33,433 bases of DNA from an uncultured Prochlorococcus sp. (GTDB lineage: Bacteria > Cyanobacteriota > Cyanobacteriia > PCC-6307 > Cyanobiaceae), in contig CACNWH010000013.1 of NCBI GenBank assembly GCA_902624105.1, positions 1 through 33,433 of the forward strand. Reading direction: 5' to 3'. Each line of letters opens with the position of its first letter. Positions within the stretch are counted from its first letter, which is position 1. The position numbers were made by a program, and so were the translations under genes. Positions 1-7,955 of the stretch are shown piece by piece. Below the pieces are notes generated by a model. That model searched no databases. It saw only the letters and a program-made list of their open reading frames with translations, and was not told the origin of the DNA.

Positions 1-77
1 GAGGGTATTGAGTAATCAAACGGTTTATAATCATTTAATTTTACATAATTTAAAATTTTATTTTTAGAAATTCTCAT
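1..77 (-). CDS. N-terminus of a protein, possibly M1 aminopeptidase N (partial)
   Basis: Only the first 25 codons are inside the window; the gene runs off the left edge. An ATG at 77 opens a frame whose product contains VKLNDYKPFDYSIP. The DYxxxDYxI pattern resembles the start of E. coli-type PepN (M1 zinc aminopeptidase, substrate-domain entry). The catalytic HExxH region lies outside the window, so the family call is a guess from a short match. It lies just downstream of the minus-strand ORF at 84-443 (6 bases between them), so the two may be co-transcribed. Confidence 0.35.
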   Translation of the reverse strand, partial: MRISKNKILNYVKLNDYKPFDYSIP

Positions 78-83
78 ATTAAA

Positions 84-443
84 TTAATTCTTTAAAATAC
101 ATTCATGAGTAATATATTTACCATTAGGTAATAATTCATATAATATTGGTTCCTCTTCATTTATTTTGACATTATCTTTAAAATTGTATCTAAAATCCCA
201 CTTTTTATCTGAGAAAGATATAGATCCAACTCTTGGTGAATATGGGAGCATAAGCTTGTTTTTGTTCCATAAAATATTTATAAATGCTCCAGGTTTAATA
301 TCGGTTACATTTTCTACTAAAGCAAAATCTCCATTTTGATTGTTTCTTAAAATGAGATTTAAGTTTTCACTATCACAAATAAAATTTGTGTGTAATGTTA
401 AAAATATGAGTAATGATGTAAAAATTGAATAAATCTTCTTAAT
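84..443 (-). CDS. Small secreted protein, apparent ATT start
   Basis: An open frame of 119 codons ends with TAA at 84-86. From ATT at 441-443 the product begins (M)KKIYSIFTSLLIFL, a classic signal peptide with two lysines then a hydrophobic stretch, and a Cys at residue 23 that could be a processing or lipidation point. The mature part contains GDFALVENVTDIKPGA and many aromatic and charged residues, so it reads as real coding sequence. Function is unknown. No ATG, GTG or TTG exists in frame between the upstream stop (483-485) and an internal ATG at about residue 65, and no clear Shine-Dalgarno precedes the ATT. It is either a non-canonical start or a gene whose start has been lost. Confidence 0.55.
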   Translation of the reverse strand: MKKIYSIFTSLLIFLTLHTNFICDSENLNLILRNNQNGDFALVENVTDIKPGAFINILWNKNKLMLPYSPRVGSISFSDKKWDFRYNFKDNVKINEEEPILYELLPNGKYITHECILKN

Positions 444-528
444 CCAAACTTTTAATATTAAAATTATACTAAGCAGCTTTAGCTATAGAAATAGTTTAAC
501 TAAATTAATTTATCAGAGATTTGGCTAA

Positions 529-975
529 TTGGAACAAAAAAAAGGAATTTTAAAAAAAGCTTTTTTTAAATTGTTTATCATTTCAATGATATTTTGTGAA
601 ATATTATGTTATTCAATTACATTGAATGCTTCTGAATTTACAAATATGGATGATAATCTTTCTGAATGTAAATTAATAACTAATTGCACCTTCCAAACTT
701 GGAAGGTGGATGATTCTGAAAAAGCGTTTAATGAATTAATTCAAATTATAGAGAATACCCCAAGACTTGAAATAATTAAAACAGAAAAATATTACATTCA
801 TGCCATAGCAACAAGTAGGATTATGAAGTTTATTGATGATATAGAAATTAAGAATTTAAATAAAGATAATATTTTTCTAGTAAAGTCTTCATCTAGATTG
901 GGTATATACGATTTAGGTGTAAATAAAAGACGAGTTAATACTTTACGATTTCGCTTAATAGATATATATGATTAA
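529..975 (+). CDS. DUF1499 family protein, membrane-anchored or secreted
   Basis: The 148-residue product starts at a TTG codon and has a basic N-terminus (residues 4-14) followed by a hydrophobic segment (about 15-32), so it is exported or anchored. The remainder matches the DUF1499 pattern: an SECKL start with a Cys, PRLEIIKTEKYYIHAIATS, then FIDDIEI and the diagnostic VKSSSRLGIYDLGVNKRR near the C-terminus. DUF1499 proteins are common in cyanobacteria and plants, with no settled function. Its stop overlaps the stop of the convergent MBL-fold gene by 4 bases. The family is clear from the motif; the exact start is less certain. Confidence 0.75.
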   Translation: MEQKKGILKKAFFKLFIISMIFCEILCYSITLNASEFTNMDDNLSECKLITNCTFQTWKVDDSEKAFNELIQIIENTPRLEIIKTEKYYIHAIATSRIMKFIDDIEIKNLNKDNIFLVKSSSRLGIYDLGVNKRRVNTLRFRLIDIYD

Positions 976-1685
976 ATAATGACAGATTGCATTTGATCTA
1001 AGTCCAAAATTTTACAGTCTAGACTTTTTTTACATTCTTCGAGCGAAATAAATGAATTTAAAATACCACTGAATTGAGCATCGCCCCCAGTTGTACTTGA
1101 AAGGATATAACTAGGATTAAATATTTTAACTAAATTTGGAATAACATCTGCCCCTTTTACAAAAGGACCTACAATTGGTAATTCTAAGTTCTTTGTAGGG
1201 GTAATAACAGCATCTAGTTTCCTAGGTTTTATTGTATTATCTAAAAAACCATGAGGTTCAATATAAAAACCTCCTTCATTTGTTTCTAAAATATAACCAT
1301 TTTCAACCTGAGGTACTGCAGCTCCTGATGTGGCTTCAATATTTATATCATTAAATTTTAAATTTTGTCCTGGTTGAATGATATTGATTGATTTGAAATT
1401 TAATTTATCTAATGTCTTATAAGCACTTTTTGAGCATATAACATTTGTTTCCTTCGGAAATTTATTTAGTGATGGGATATGGCAATGGTCTGGTAATCCT
1501 TGAGTTAAAAGAATAAGATCGATATTCTCTGGAGTTGGGATTTGGTCTTTTAATGTCCCTTTAAAAAACCATCCACCTGGAGGGAAAATTAAGTCTCCAA
1601 GAAGCCAAGGATCAATAATTATCTTAGCGTTCTTAAATTCTATTATCCACCCGTTTGAACCTAAATAAGTTGCCTTAAACTTCAT
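972..1685 (-). CDS. MBL-fold (UlaG-like) protein with altered metal motif
   Basis: A 237-residue protein of the metallo-beta-lactamase fold. The first half shows the fold order YLGSNGWIIEF, then IIIDPWL (D25) and ILLTQGLPDHCH (residues 58-69). In metal-binding members this last segment reads THxHxDH; here the first two histidines are Q62 and L64, while D66 and H67 are kept and H69 follows. Later conserved pieces include ATSGAAVP and GFYIEPHG. The length and order match the UlaG/COG2220 group. The altered motif suggests a changed or single-metal site, or a non-hydrolase role; I recall similar motifs in plant and cyanobacterial relatives but could not check. The substrate is unknown. Confidence 0.75.
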   Translation of the reverse strand: MKFKATYLGSNGWIIEFKNAKIIIDPWLLGDLIFPPGGWFFKGTLKDQIPTPENIDLILLTQGLPDHCHIPSLNKFPKETNVICSKSAYKTLDKLNFKSINIIQPGQNLKFNDINIEATSGAAVPQVENGYILETNEGGFYIEPHGFLDNTIKPRKLDAVITPTKNLELPIVGPFVKGADVIPNLVKIFNPSYILSSTTGGDAQFSGILNSFISLEECKKSLDCKILDLDQMQSVII

Positions 1686-1776
1686 TTAATTTAAATAACC
1701 TATTAATCATATATACAAATATTTAATATTGAGAAAGTTTTTAACTCCTTTTTTAGTTGAAAACTTTAATTAAATT

Positions 1777-2079
1777 TCATTTTGTTTCATATAAAATTTG
1801 AAAAGTTTTTTTCTTTGGATTAAAAATTAAAACTTTTTTACCTTTTTTCTGCTCAAAATCCATATTTTTTTCTACTAGATTTATGGCAATTAGAGCTAAA
1901 CCTCCTGTACCAATAAAAACTATTGGCATTGTAATATCATCTACACCATTCATTTTTTGTAGATCATTTGCTTGAGATATTAAATTTTTAGCTTTTTCAA
2001 ATCCAAAATTCTCTATTAATTCAGACCAAAGATTGTTAACTGATGAGAAATCTGATAACTCAATAAGAATATTCTTCAC
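1777..2079 (-). CDS. Hypothetical 100-residue protein
   Basis: I do not recognise this family. The product is 100 residues, with an N-terminal part rich in acidic and aromatic residues, a mid-region segment MPIVFIGTGGLALIAINLV (about residues 51-69) that could be a membrane span or a buried helix, and a lysine-rich C-terminus. It starts at ATG 2079, 25 bases below the stop of the 63-residue gene on the same strand, so the two are likely co-transcribed, with the MBL-fold gene following 91 bases further on. Confidence 0.6.
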   Translation of the reverse strand: MKNILIELSDFSSVNNLWSELIENFGFEKAKNLISQANDLQKMNGVDDITMPIVFIGTGGLALIAINLVEKNMDFEQKKGKKVLIFNPKKKTFQILYETK

Positions 2080-2104
2080 TAGTTTTTTCTTTTATATTTT
2101 ATTT

Positions 2105-2296
2105 TCAAAGAGAATTTCTATTCTTAAATCTATCCATAACTAGCTGTAACATATCTACTACATCGCCATCAGACAAATTTAGATCTTTTTTTAAGTCGTT
2201 ACAGGTTAAATTCATTTCAATAGCTGCTTCAGCGATGTGATTAATTTTTTCATTGTCTCCACCAAGACAAATAAATGGATTAAAATTTTCTATCAT
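2105..2296 (-). CDS. Hypothetical 63-residue acidic protein
   Basis: A short, soluble-looking product without a signal peptide or membrane span. It has a CLGGD segment near residue 10, a helix rich in Ala and Glu, and LNLSDGDVVDMLQLVMDRF near the C-terminus, which looks like a small helical domain. I cannot assign a function. It is the first gene of a probable minus-strand unit with the 100-residue gene. Coding is supported by position and codon use only. Confidence 0.55.
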   Translation of the reverse strand: MIENFNPFICLGGDNEKINHIAEAAIEMNLTCNDLKKDLNLSDGDVVDMLQLVMDRFKNRNSL

Positions 2297-2403
2297 CTTT
2301 TTAATACTTTATCTATTAGTTCTAGCTAGAAAAAACAGATATTTCTCTAATAATTAATAACTTTATTAATATATTAATAATTCTTTTAGAAAATTATATA
2401 AAT

Positions 2404-2787
2404 TTATTGGAGAGATGTTGGAATACCTTTTGATATTAAAGCTAGTCTTCTTGCTCTAACTAAAAAAGGAAATATAAATTTTGTTCTCTTACTAGATTTA
2501 AAAGTTGTTGACAAAATCTCTAGTAATTTACTTGAGGGCTGGTTTATAAGTTTACAAATAGTATTGATGGCGTTTGCTCCATGGAATATTTCCTTATTCT
2601 TGATTAGAATTGCCCCATTATCTAAATCATATCCTTTTTGAAGTAAATCTTTTATTAATTCAGGATTTTTTCTTCCATCTAGTATTGTTATGTTTTTTAT
2701 TTTGCTTTTTAATTCTAGTAGTTGTGCAAAATGATTACAAAAAGGACATTGCCCATCATAAATAAAGGTAAGTGTTGAATCTTCCAT
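2404..2787 (-). CDS. DCC-family (DUF393) thiol-disulfide oxidoreductase-like protein
   Basis: The 127-residue product begins with LTFIYDGQCPFCNHFAQL. This holds the family signature YDGxCxxC, with the paired cysteines at C14 and C17, and places it in PF04134 (DCC, named after the Asp-Cys-Cys residues). Length fits the family (about 115-140). Such proteins are thought to have a thioredoxin-like redox fold, but physiological partners are generally unknown. The C-terminus ends RARRLALISKGIPTSLQ. It stands alone on the minus strand, divergent from the small membrane protein gene at 2940. Confidence 0.85.
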   Translation of the reverse strand: MEDSTLTFIYDGQCPFCNHFAQLLELKSKIKNITILDGRKNPELIKDLLQKGYDLDNGAILIKNKEIFHGANAINTICKLINQPSSKLLEILSTTFKSSKRTKFIFPFLVRARRLALISKGIPTSLQ

Positions 2788-2939
2788 AAATCTTTTATTA
2801 AAATAATAAACATTTTTTGTTGTTAATTGATGATTTCAATTTAAAAAAAGTTTTTTTAAAGTAAAAATAATTAATTTTAGTAAAAATATTTTTATAAAAT
2901 CAATTCGATAATGAATAAAACTAGTTCAATTACGAAGAA

Positions 2940-3155
2940 ATGTCTCAATATAGTAATTTCAGTCATGAAAATCTGTATGCTAATCCCGAGATAAATGTTC
3001 TTAAAATTATGAATTTATTAGCTTCATTCGCATTAGGCGGTTTTAACCCATGGGCAGCTGGATTTGGTATTGGATCATTAGTCCTTTTTGGATTAGTTGG
3101 TTTAATTGCTGGTCCAAATTTGTCAAAATTTGATTCTGAGGCAAATCAAGATTAG
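2940..3155 (+). CDS. Small one-span membrane protein
   Basis: A 71-residue protein with a polar N-terminus of about 22 residues, then a hydrophobic glycine-rich stretch (about 23-60) containing FALGGFNPWAAGFGIG and ending in LVGLIAGPN, then an acidic tail. One long or two short membrane segments are likely. The family is not recognised; the shape recalls small thylakoid-complex subunits, which is only an impression. It has its own strong terminator at 3174-3206, so it is probably transcribed alone. Confidence 0.65.
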   Translation: MSQYSNFSHENLYANPEINVLKIMNLLASFALGGFNPWAAGFGIGSLVLFGLVGLIAGPNLSKFDSEANQD

Positions 3156-3173
3156 TAAATGTATTCAAATTTA

Positions 3174-3206
3174 TAAAAAAAGGCTCTTTTAGAGCCTTTT
3201 TTTTTT
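3174..3206 (+). terminator. Rho-independent terminator
   Basis: A perfect 7-base stem, AGGCTCT (3181-3187) with AGAGCCT (3191-3197) around a TTT loop, is flanked by an A run before and a long T run after. It begins 18 bases after the stop of the gene ending at 3155. The symmetric A and T runs would let it work in both directions, but only the plus strand has a gene feeding into it. Confidence 0.85.
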
Positions 3207-3255
3207 AACACTTTTCTTAAAATATTTTTATTGTATAGATAGTTTAAATAGATCA

Positions 3256-3531
3256 ATGTTCATTAATCCTTTATCGCCATTCACTTTTTTAAAAGTTTCT
3301 AGCCTTAAAGCAACAAGCATTATCTTATTAGGTCTTCTACTAAAGTCAAATCTTTTAAGACTTAAAGGAGGATTAATAGGTGGATTGTTTGCTCTAATTT
3401 TATTATCAGGTATTGTTTTATCCTCATCAATAGCTGCTGGATCAATTATTTATGCACTAAAGATTAAAAAAGATAATACTCCTAACAAAGATTTAGAAGT
3501 TGAAGACAAGATAGAGGCGGTAAATATATAA
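3256..3531 (+). CDS. Small hydrophobic membrane protein
   Basis: A 91-residue protein with hydrophobic stretches at about residues 19-29 and 36-68 (GGLIGGLFALILLSGIVL and following), then a charged tail rich in Lys, Asp and Glu. One or two membrane spans are likely. The family is not recognised. It follows a terminator, so it should have its own promoter in the 3207-3255 gap, where I see no clear consensus boxes. Confidence 0.55.
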   Translation: MFINPLSPFTFLKVSSLKATSIILLGLLLKSNLLRLKGGLIGGLFALILLSGIVLSSSIAAGSIIYALKIKKDNTPNKDLEVEDKIEAVNI

Positions 3532-3634
3532 TTTTTTGTTATTAATTTGTCTTTTGACTATTGCGCTGCAAACAAATTTAAAATTCTCATTAAAAGCAAT
3601 AAATACAAATAAAATTTATCAAGTTAAAAATTAT

Positions 3635-3952
3635 TTAGTTTATGCTTTCAAACAAATTTTTGTGGTAATCAACTACATTTTGACAACTTATTACTGGCGT
3701 GAATTCCATATGAATTCCAAACTTTGCTCTCCAAGGTGCAAAATGCTCGAAAATTTCTTTATCACTAAATGCTTTGCACAAACAAACAACTCTGCCTTCT
3801 CCTGGAGCATGAACTCTGAAAAGCATTTCAAATTTTTCATTTTTATCTGATTTTGCTATCTCACCACTTTCCCAAGCTTTAATGAATGCTTGATAACCCT
3901 TCACTTGATTATCAATATCTGTAAATTGACAATCTGCTAGAAATAATTGCAT
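3635..3952 (-). CDS. DUF3303 family protein
   Basis: A 105-residue soluble protein starting MQLFLADCQF. The central portion KNEKFEMLFRVHAPGEGRVVCLCKA and the following HFAPWRAKFGIHMEFTPV match what I know of the DUF3303 family (PF11746), small proteins with a ferredoxin-like alpha/beta layout common in marine cyanobacteria. The function is unknown. A plus-strand frame over the same bases is a shadow. The gene stands alone, with AT-rich spacers on both sides. Confidence 0.75.
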   Translation of the reverse strand: MQLFLADCQFTDIDNQVKGYQAFIKAWESGEIAKSDKNEKFEMLFRVHAPGEGRVVCLCKAFSDKEIFEHFAPWRAKFGIHMEFTPVISCQNVVDYHKNLFESIN

Positions 3953-4054
3953 TTTAAAAAAAATAATTAATCAAATATTATTCAAATTTTCTATATTTTG
4001 TCGTTAAGTTTTCGTATAAAGATCAATATTATGATTTAGTAATACTTTCTCAAT

Positions 4055-4207
4055 TTAAATTAGGTATGAAGATAAAAATTCTAAAAATTTTCCAATATCC
4101 TTTTTATATAAGCTGTCAGTAAATTTTAATGAGAAGAACTCATTGTCAATAAATTCATTATTTCTTTTTTCATAATCTTCATTTTCATGAACTCCTATAT
4201 GATTCAT
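4055..4207 (-). CDS. Hypothetical 50-residue protein
   Basis: An ATG at 4207 opens a frame of 50 codons, ending TAA at 4055. The product is highly charged in its first half (MNHIGVHENEDYEKRNNEF) and ends with LSSYLI. It resembles other short acidic picocyanobacterial proteins, but I do not recognise a family. It is supported by a clean start-to-stop frame in an otherwise empty spacer, with no visible promoter or ribosome site. Confidence 0.45.
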   Translation of the reverse strand: MNHIGVHENEDYEKRNNEFIDNEFFSLKFTDSLYKKDIGKFLEFLSSYLI

Positions 4208-4292
4208 TATTTAATTTGATTCATACTTAAAATTTATCCAAATATTTTTAAAAGGCAATTTTCTTTACATAATTACATTTTAAATTTCTTTG

Positions 4293-4616
4293 TTATTGAC
4301 TATTTGAGATAAAAAACACTCTAAATATAAGGTTTATTGAAACTATTATAATTGTAAAAAAAGAAGCTAAAATAGGTATAAATCTAAACCATAATTGAGA
4401 TGTTGACATTGCGTCTGTAAAAGGCAACCAAGGCTCTTTGTTTTTAATTCTTATTTGTAACCAAAAGATTGATAGTGGATAAAATGACTTTGCGAATGTC
4501 CCGAAAAATTTTGGCAAGATAAAACTTTCTGTATATAAAAAATAACCTGAAAATAAATATATTAACCAGATGAGAATCCTAATAAATATTTTTAAATTTC
4601 TTCTTTTTTGGATCAT
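4293..4616 (-). CDS. Small integral membrane protein
   Basis: The ATG at 4616 gives a 107-residue product beginning MIQKRRNLK, 16 bases after the stop of the acetyltransferase gene; an upstream ATG at 4664 in the same frame would overlap that gene. A basic start is followed by hydrophobic segments at about residues 13-33, 35-48 and 77-100, suggesting two or three spans. The family is unrecognised. It contains the loop KNKEPWLPFTDAMSTSQLW, rich in aromatic and charged residues. Probably translated from the same mRNA as the upstream acetyltransferase. Confidence 0.6.
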   Translation of the reverse strand: MIQKRRNLKIFIRILIWLIYLFSGYFLYTESFILPKFFGTFAKSFYPLSIFWLQIRIKNKEPWLPFTDAMSTSQLWFRFIPILASFFTIIIVSINLIFRVFFISNSQ

Positions 4617-4632
4617 TTTTAAATTTATTAGT

Positions 4633-5094
4633 CTATAAATTCTTAAACATCCTATATCTTTCAAATATCAAACCTTTAATATTTACTTTTTCTTTACTAT
4701 CTATTTCCCAATTATTTTTAAGAAGTAATTTATAACTTATTAAACTAGCTTCAGTTCTTAATTTTTTTATACCTGAATTGATGGCATCTCTTTCAATAGA
4801 ATTGAGTATTATTGTCCCAAAACCTTTTCTTTTATAATTGTTTCTTACATAAAATAGAGATAATCTATTTTGTGGGTATCTTGTAGCAAAACCGATAATC
4901 TTATTTTTATAAATAAGCTTTGAGCCCATTCCATTCAAAAGTGATTTTTCAAACTGAGAATTTTCCAATGCTTGATAAGCCCAAGCAAATTTATGCTCTT
5001 TACTATAAGTATTTTCATCAATTGAAAAAATCGAATTAAAATAGACCTCTTTTAGCTTTAGTTGATCTTTTTCTGTTATTTGTTTTAATTTCAT
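4633..5094 (-). CDS. GNAT-family N-acetyltransferase
   Basis: A 153-residue protein of GNAT length. Motif A, which holds the acetyl-CoA pyrophosphate, is seen as SLFYVRNNYKRKGFGTIIL (about residues 79-97), with the R/K-rich loop KRKGFG in place of QxxGxG/A. It is followed by KKLRTEASLISYKLLLKNNWE, the usual strand-helix ending with a LLKN-W signature of GNATs acting on small molecules or peptides. The substrate cannot be told. Its ATG lies 19 bases from the divergent S51 peptidase gene, so the two share a very short promoter region. Confidence 0.8.
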   Translation of the reverse strand: MKLKQITEKDQLKLKEVYFNSIFSIDENTYSKEHKFAWAYQALENSQFEKSLLNGMGSKLIYKNKIIGFATRYPQNRLSLFYVRNNYKRKGFGTIILNSIERDAINSGIKKLRTEASLISYKLLLKNNWEIDSKEKVNIKGLIFERYRMFKNL

Positions 5095-5113
5095 ATAGTG
5101 AATACTTTAAAAC

Positions 5114-5794
5114 ATGATTAGTCAAGATATTGTCGCAATTGGTGGTGGCGGTTTTGGAAGATCATTAGGTAATTTAAAGATTGAAAAATATATTATTTCC
5201 TTGGTAAATAAAAAAGTTCCAAAAATATGCTTCATACCTACGGCTTCTGGAGATAATGACCTATATAAATTAAATTTTTATAGAGCTTTTTCAAAATTAA
5301 ATTGTGAAACATCTCATATAGACTTTTTTTCAAGAACAGAAGAACTTGATAAAAAAATTTTAAGTCAAGATATTGTTTATGTTGGTGGAGGTAATACTAA
5401 GAGTATGTTAGCTGTTTGGAGAGACTGGAATTTACATTTAATTTTAAAGAAAGCCTACGATAATGGAATTATCATGAGTGGAGTAAGTGCAGGTGCTATA
5501 TGTTGGTTTGAAAAGGGAATTACAGATTCTTATGCTAACAGACTTGAAATATTAGATTGCCTTGGATTTGTAAAAGGTATAGCTTGTCCCCATTTTGATG
5601 AAGAAAAAGAAAGAGAACCTTATGTTAATGATTTAATAAGTAAAAATCTAATAGACTCTTGCATATGTATTGAGGGATATAGCGCCTTACATATTAATAG
5701 AAATGAATTTAAAACAATTAATTTTGGTGATAATAAAAAATGTTTTAAGATTTGTAGAAAAAATAATAAAATTTATAAAAAGTTTTTCTTTTAA
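5114..5794 (+). CDS. Peptidase E-like S51 family protein
   Basis: The 226-residue product has the S51 (dipeptidase E / cyanophycinase) layout: VAIGGGGF at the start, ICFIPTASGDN (about 38-48), VYVGGGNTKSML (88-99), then the nucleophile elbow GVSAGA with Ser125, and a downstream CPHFDEE segment supplying the histidine region. S51 peptidases cleave Asp-X dipeptides or related substrates in the cytoplasm. The length fits PepE (about 230) rather than cyanophycinase (about 270 or more). It is followed by a sodium symporter gene 58 bases later, which may allow co-expression. Confidence 0.85.
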   Translation: MISQDIVAIGGGGFGRSLGNLKIEKYIISLVNKKVPKICFIPTASGDNDLYKLNFYRAFSKLNCETSHIDFFSRTEELDKKILSQDIVYVGGGNTKSMLAVWRDWNLHLILKKAYDNGIIMSGVSAGAICWFEKGITDSYANRLEILDCLGFVKGIACPHFDEEKEREPYVNDLISKNLIDSCICIEGYSALHINRNEFKTINFGDNKKCFKICRKNNKIYKKFFF

Positions 5795-5852
5795 AAAATT
5801 AGCTTTTTAAAATTTTATAGGTTATAAATCAACTAGAAAAAAATTTTTTATT

Positions 5853-7193
5853 TTGGAACAAAAATCTATTCAAAGAGAAGAGTGGAACTCAAAACTTGGC
5901 TTTATTCTTGCCGCAGTAGGAAGTGCGGTTGGTCTAGGGAATTTGTGGGGCTTCGCTTATAGATCCTCTCAAGGAGGTGGGGCAGCTTTCGTTTTATTAT
6001 ATATTTTTGTCGTTTTAGTTGTTGGAATTCCTATTTTTGTTGCTGAATTTTCTTTGGGAAGGAGTACAACCACCAGTGCAGTCTTAGCTCCAATAAAAGC
6101 AGCAGGAAAAAAATGGGGTGCGTTAGGATTTCTCTTCCTAATTGCACCTCTCGCAATAGCCTCATATTATGCAGTAATTATGGGTTGGACTGCAGATATT
6201 TTCTTTCAATCATTATTTGTAGGATTACCCGAGAATACTGATAAAGCAGGAGAATTATTTAATATTATTCATAATGGATCGCGAGATTTTGTAGGACAAA
6301 TTTTTAGTTTACTACTTGCTTTATATATTGTTTCAGGAGGTATTAGAAAAGGGATTGAGAAATTAAATAAAATTTGTATGCCAATTTTATTTATAATTCT
6401 TTTAGGCTTAGTTATTTGGGCAGCTTTTTTAGGCAATGCAGTAGAGGGTTATAGAAATTTTTTATTTAATTTTGATTTAAGTCAGTTAGCTAATCCCACT
6501 ACAATAAGGAATGCTTTTAGCCAGGCATTTTTCTCTTTGAGTTTAGGAATAGGAATAATGATTACTTATGCCTCTTATTTAAATAAAAAAAGTAATTTAA
6601 CTAAGCAAGCTGTACAAATTGCTTCATTAGATACGGCTGTTGGTTTAATGGCAGGATTAATAACATTCCCTATTATTTTCACATTTGGTTTGAGCGAGAC
6701 TATTAGTAATAGCACAATAGCTACTTTATTCATAACAATTCCTTCTGGATTAGGTCAATATGGATTAATTGGTAGATTAGTTGCTATTTTATTTTTTGGA
6801 TTGGCTTATATAGCTGCAATTACCTCTTTAATATCTCTTATTGAAATTCCAGTATCAACTCTTATTGATAAATTTAAAATAAAAAGAAATAGGGCTTCTT
6901 TAATTACAGTGATTTTTACTTTCTTTTTGGGTGTTCCTTCTGCCTTAAGTACAGATTTATTAGGTAATATTGACGCTTTAGCAAATGTATTACTAATATT
7001 GGGCGGTTTCCTCGTGTCTTTCCTAATTGGATGGGTATTGCCAAAGACACTTGATAAAGAATTAACTAATTCAGGTTCATCATTATTAACTAAGAACTAT
7101 TTAAAATTTATGCTGAAATACATAACTCCTACGATAGTTGCATGGGGACTTATTATTAGTATTTATGATTTATTTAATGGTGGGATAGCTTAA
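5853..7193 (+). CDS. Sodium:neurotransmitter symporter (NSS/SNF) family transporter
   Basis: A 446-residue membrane protein with about 11 spans, the usual prokaryotic NSS number. The signature of the first, partly unwound helix is plain: EEWNSKLGFILAAVGSAVGLGNLWGF, then QGGGAAFVLLY and a second helix ending in AEFSLGR. NSS proteins import amino acids or amines with sodium; the substrate cannot be read here. The start is TTG (5853-5855), giving MEQKSIQREEW, and no in-frame ATG occurs before the first helix. Only 58 bases separate it from the S51 peptidase, so peptide cleavage and amino-acid uptake could be linked, an inference. Confidence 0.9.
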   Translation: MEQKSIQREEWNSKLGFILAAVGSAVGLGNLWGFAYRSSQGGGAAFVLLYIFVVLVVGIPIFVAEFSLGRSTTTSAVLAPIKAAGKKWGALGFLFLIAPLAIASYYAVIMGWTADIFFQSLFVGLPENTDKAGELFNIIHNGSRDFVGQIFSLLLALYIVSGGIRKGIEKLNKICMPILFIILLGLVIWAAFLGNAVEGYRNFLFNFDLSQLANPTTIRNAFSQAFFSLSLGIGIMITYASYLNKKSNLTKQAVQIASLDTAVGLMAGLITFPIIFTFGLSETISNSTIATLFITIPSGLGQYGLIGRLVAILFFGLAYIAAITSLISLIEIPVSTLIDKFKIKRNRASLITVIFTFFLGVPSALSTDLLGNIDALANVLLILGGFLVSFLIGWVLPKTLDKELTNSGSSLLTKNYLKFMLKYITPTIVAWGLIISIYDLFNGGIA

Positions 7194-7215
7194 TCAGTAA
7201 TTTATTTGTCATATT

Positions 7216-7620
7216 TTAAATTTCCTCATTTTTTGCTATTGATGTAAATTCAACTCCTTGATATTTCACAAAAGAAGCTGTCCAGATCTCTTTGGATAAA
7301 TTTCCTAAATATTGAAGAAATTGAGAAGTATCACCATCTCTTATCCATTCTGCTTTAATAAATGGCAACTCTTTCTGCATTCTCTTTGGGTGCATGTGTA
7401 CTAATAAAAGACCTTTATCTTCGGATAATCTTTTTATTGCTCCATCATCACTTCTCTGAAAAAGTCTAAGTAAGAGATTTAAAACTACATCATTTGCAAG
7501 ATTTTTAAAGTTTTCTTTTTCATCTATACTTAGTTTAATTTCTTTTCCGCCAAGAGGCATTGACCTTTCATTATTTTGTTCTATTAGAGCAATTGCAATT
7601 AAATAATCTTGGCTAGCCAT
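7216..7620 (-). CDS. Hypothetical conserved-looking soluble protein
   Basis: Starting at ATG 7620 the product is 134 residues, beginning MASQDYLIAIALIEQNNERS; a TTG at 7635 would add five residues. There is no signal peptide or membrane span. It has a charged middle, an HMHPKRMQKELPF segment and ends with WTASFVKYQGVEFTSIAKNEEI. I do not recognise the family, but the mix of charged, aromatic and small residues looks like a folded protein. It ends 22 bases from the convergent NSS gene. Confidence 0.65.
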   Translation of the reverse strand: MASQDYLIAIALIEQNNERSMPLGGKEIKLSIDEKENFKNLANDVVLNLLLRLFQRSDDGAIKRLSEDKGLLLVHMHPKRMQKELPFIKAEWIRDGDTSQFLQYLGNLSKEIWTASFVKYQGVEFTSIAKNEEI

Positions 7621-7635
7621 ATGTTTATAAATCAA

Positions 7636-7955
7636 TTACTTTTTATTCTAGCTCTTCATATACTTGAAATTACTATTAATTTAGATATGAGTTAATTTTA
7701 AAAAGAGATTTATTTTAAATATTTTTATGGAAAAATTTTTTCCATATAGAAAATGTGTTGATTATTTGTAATCATCGTAAGTCAAAAAAGTAGAATTATC
7801 ACATATATAATTTATTCACTTTCTTAATAAAAATGATTATAAGATCCAATTCTAAATATAATATCCCAAAATTAAGAATCGTAATTAATACTTGATGTCG
7901 GGAATCTTTTATTATTATTATTATTAGATTGATAAAATTTTTAATATTTTTTTTA
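7636..7955. other. AT-rich spacer with short (ATT)n tract
   Basis: About 320 bases without a convincing gene. The stretch 7909-7925 is a run of ATT triplets just upstream of the MTHFR-like gene. A minus-strand frame over 7799-7990 is low-complexity Ile/Lys and overlaps that gene, so it is not accepted. Both promoters of the divergent flanking genes must lie here, but I see no certain boxes. Confidence 0.5.

Noticed and set aside
3536-3850. 104-codon plus-strand frame
   Set aside because: It lies almost wholly on the other strand of the DUF3303 gene, has a poor amino-acid pattern and is explained as a shadow.
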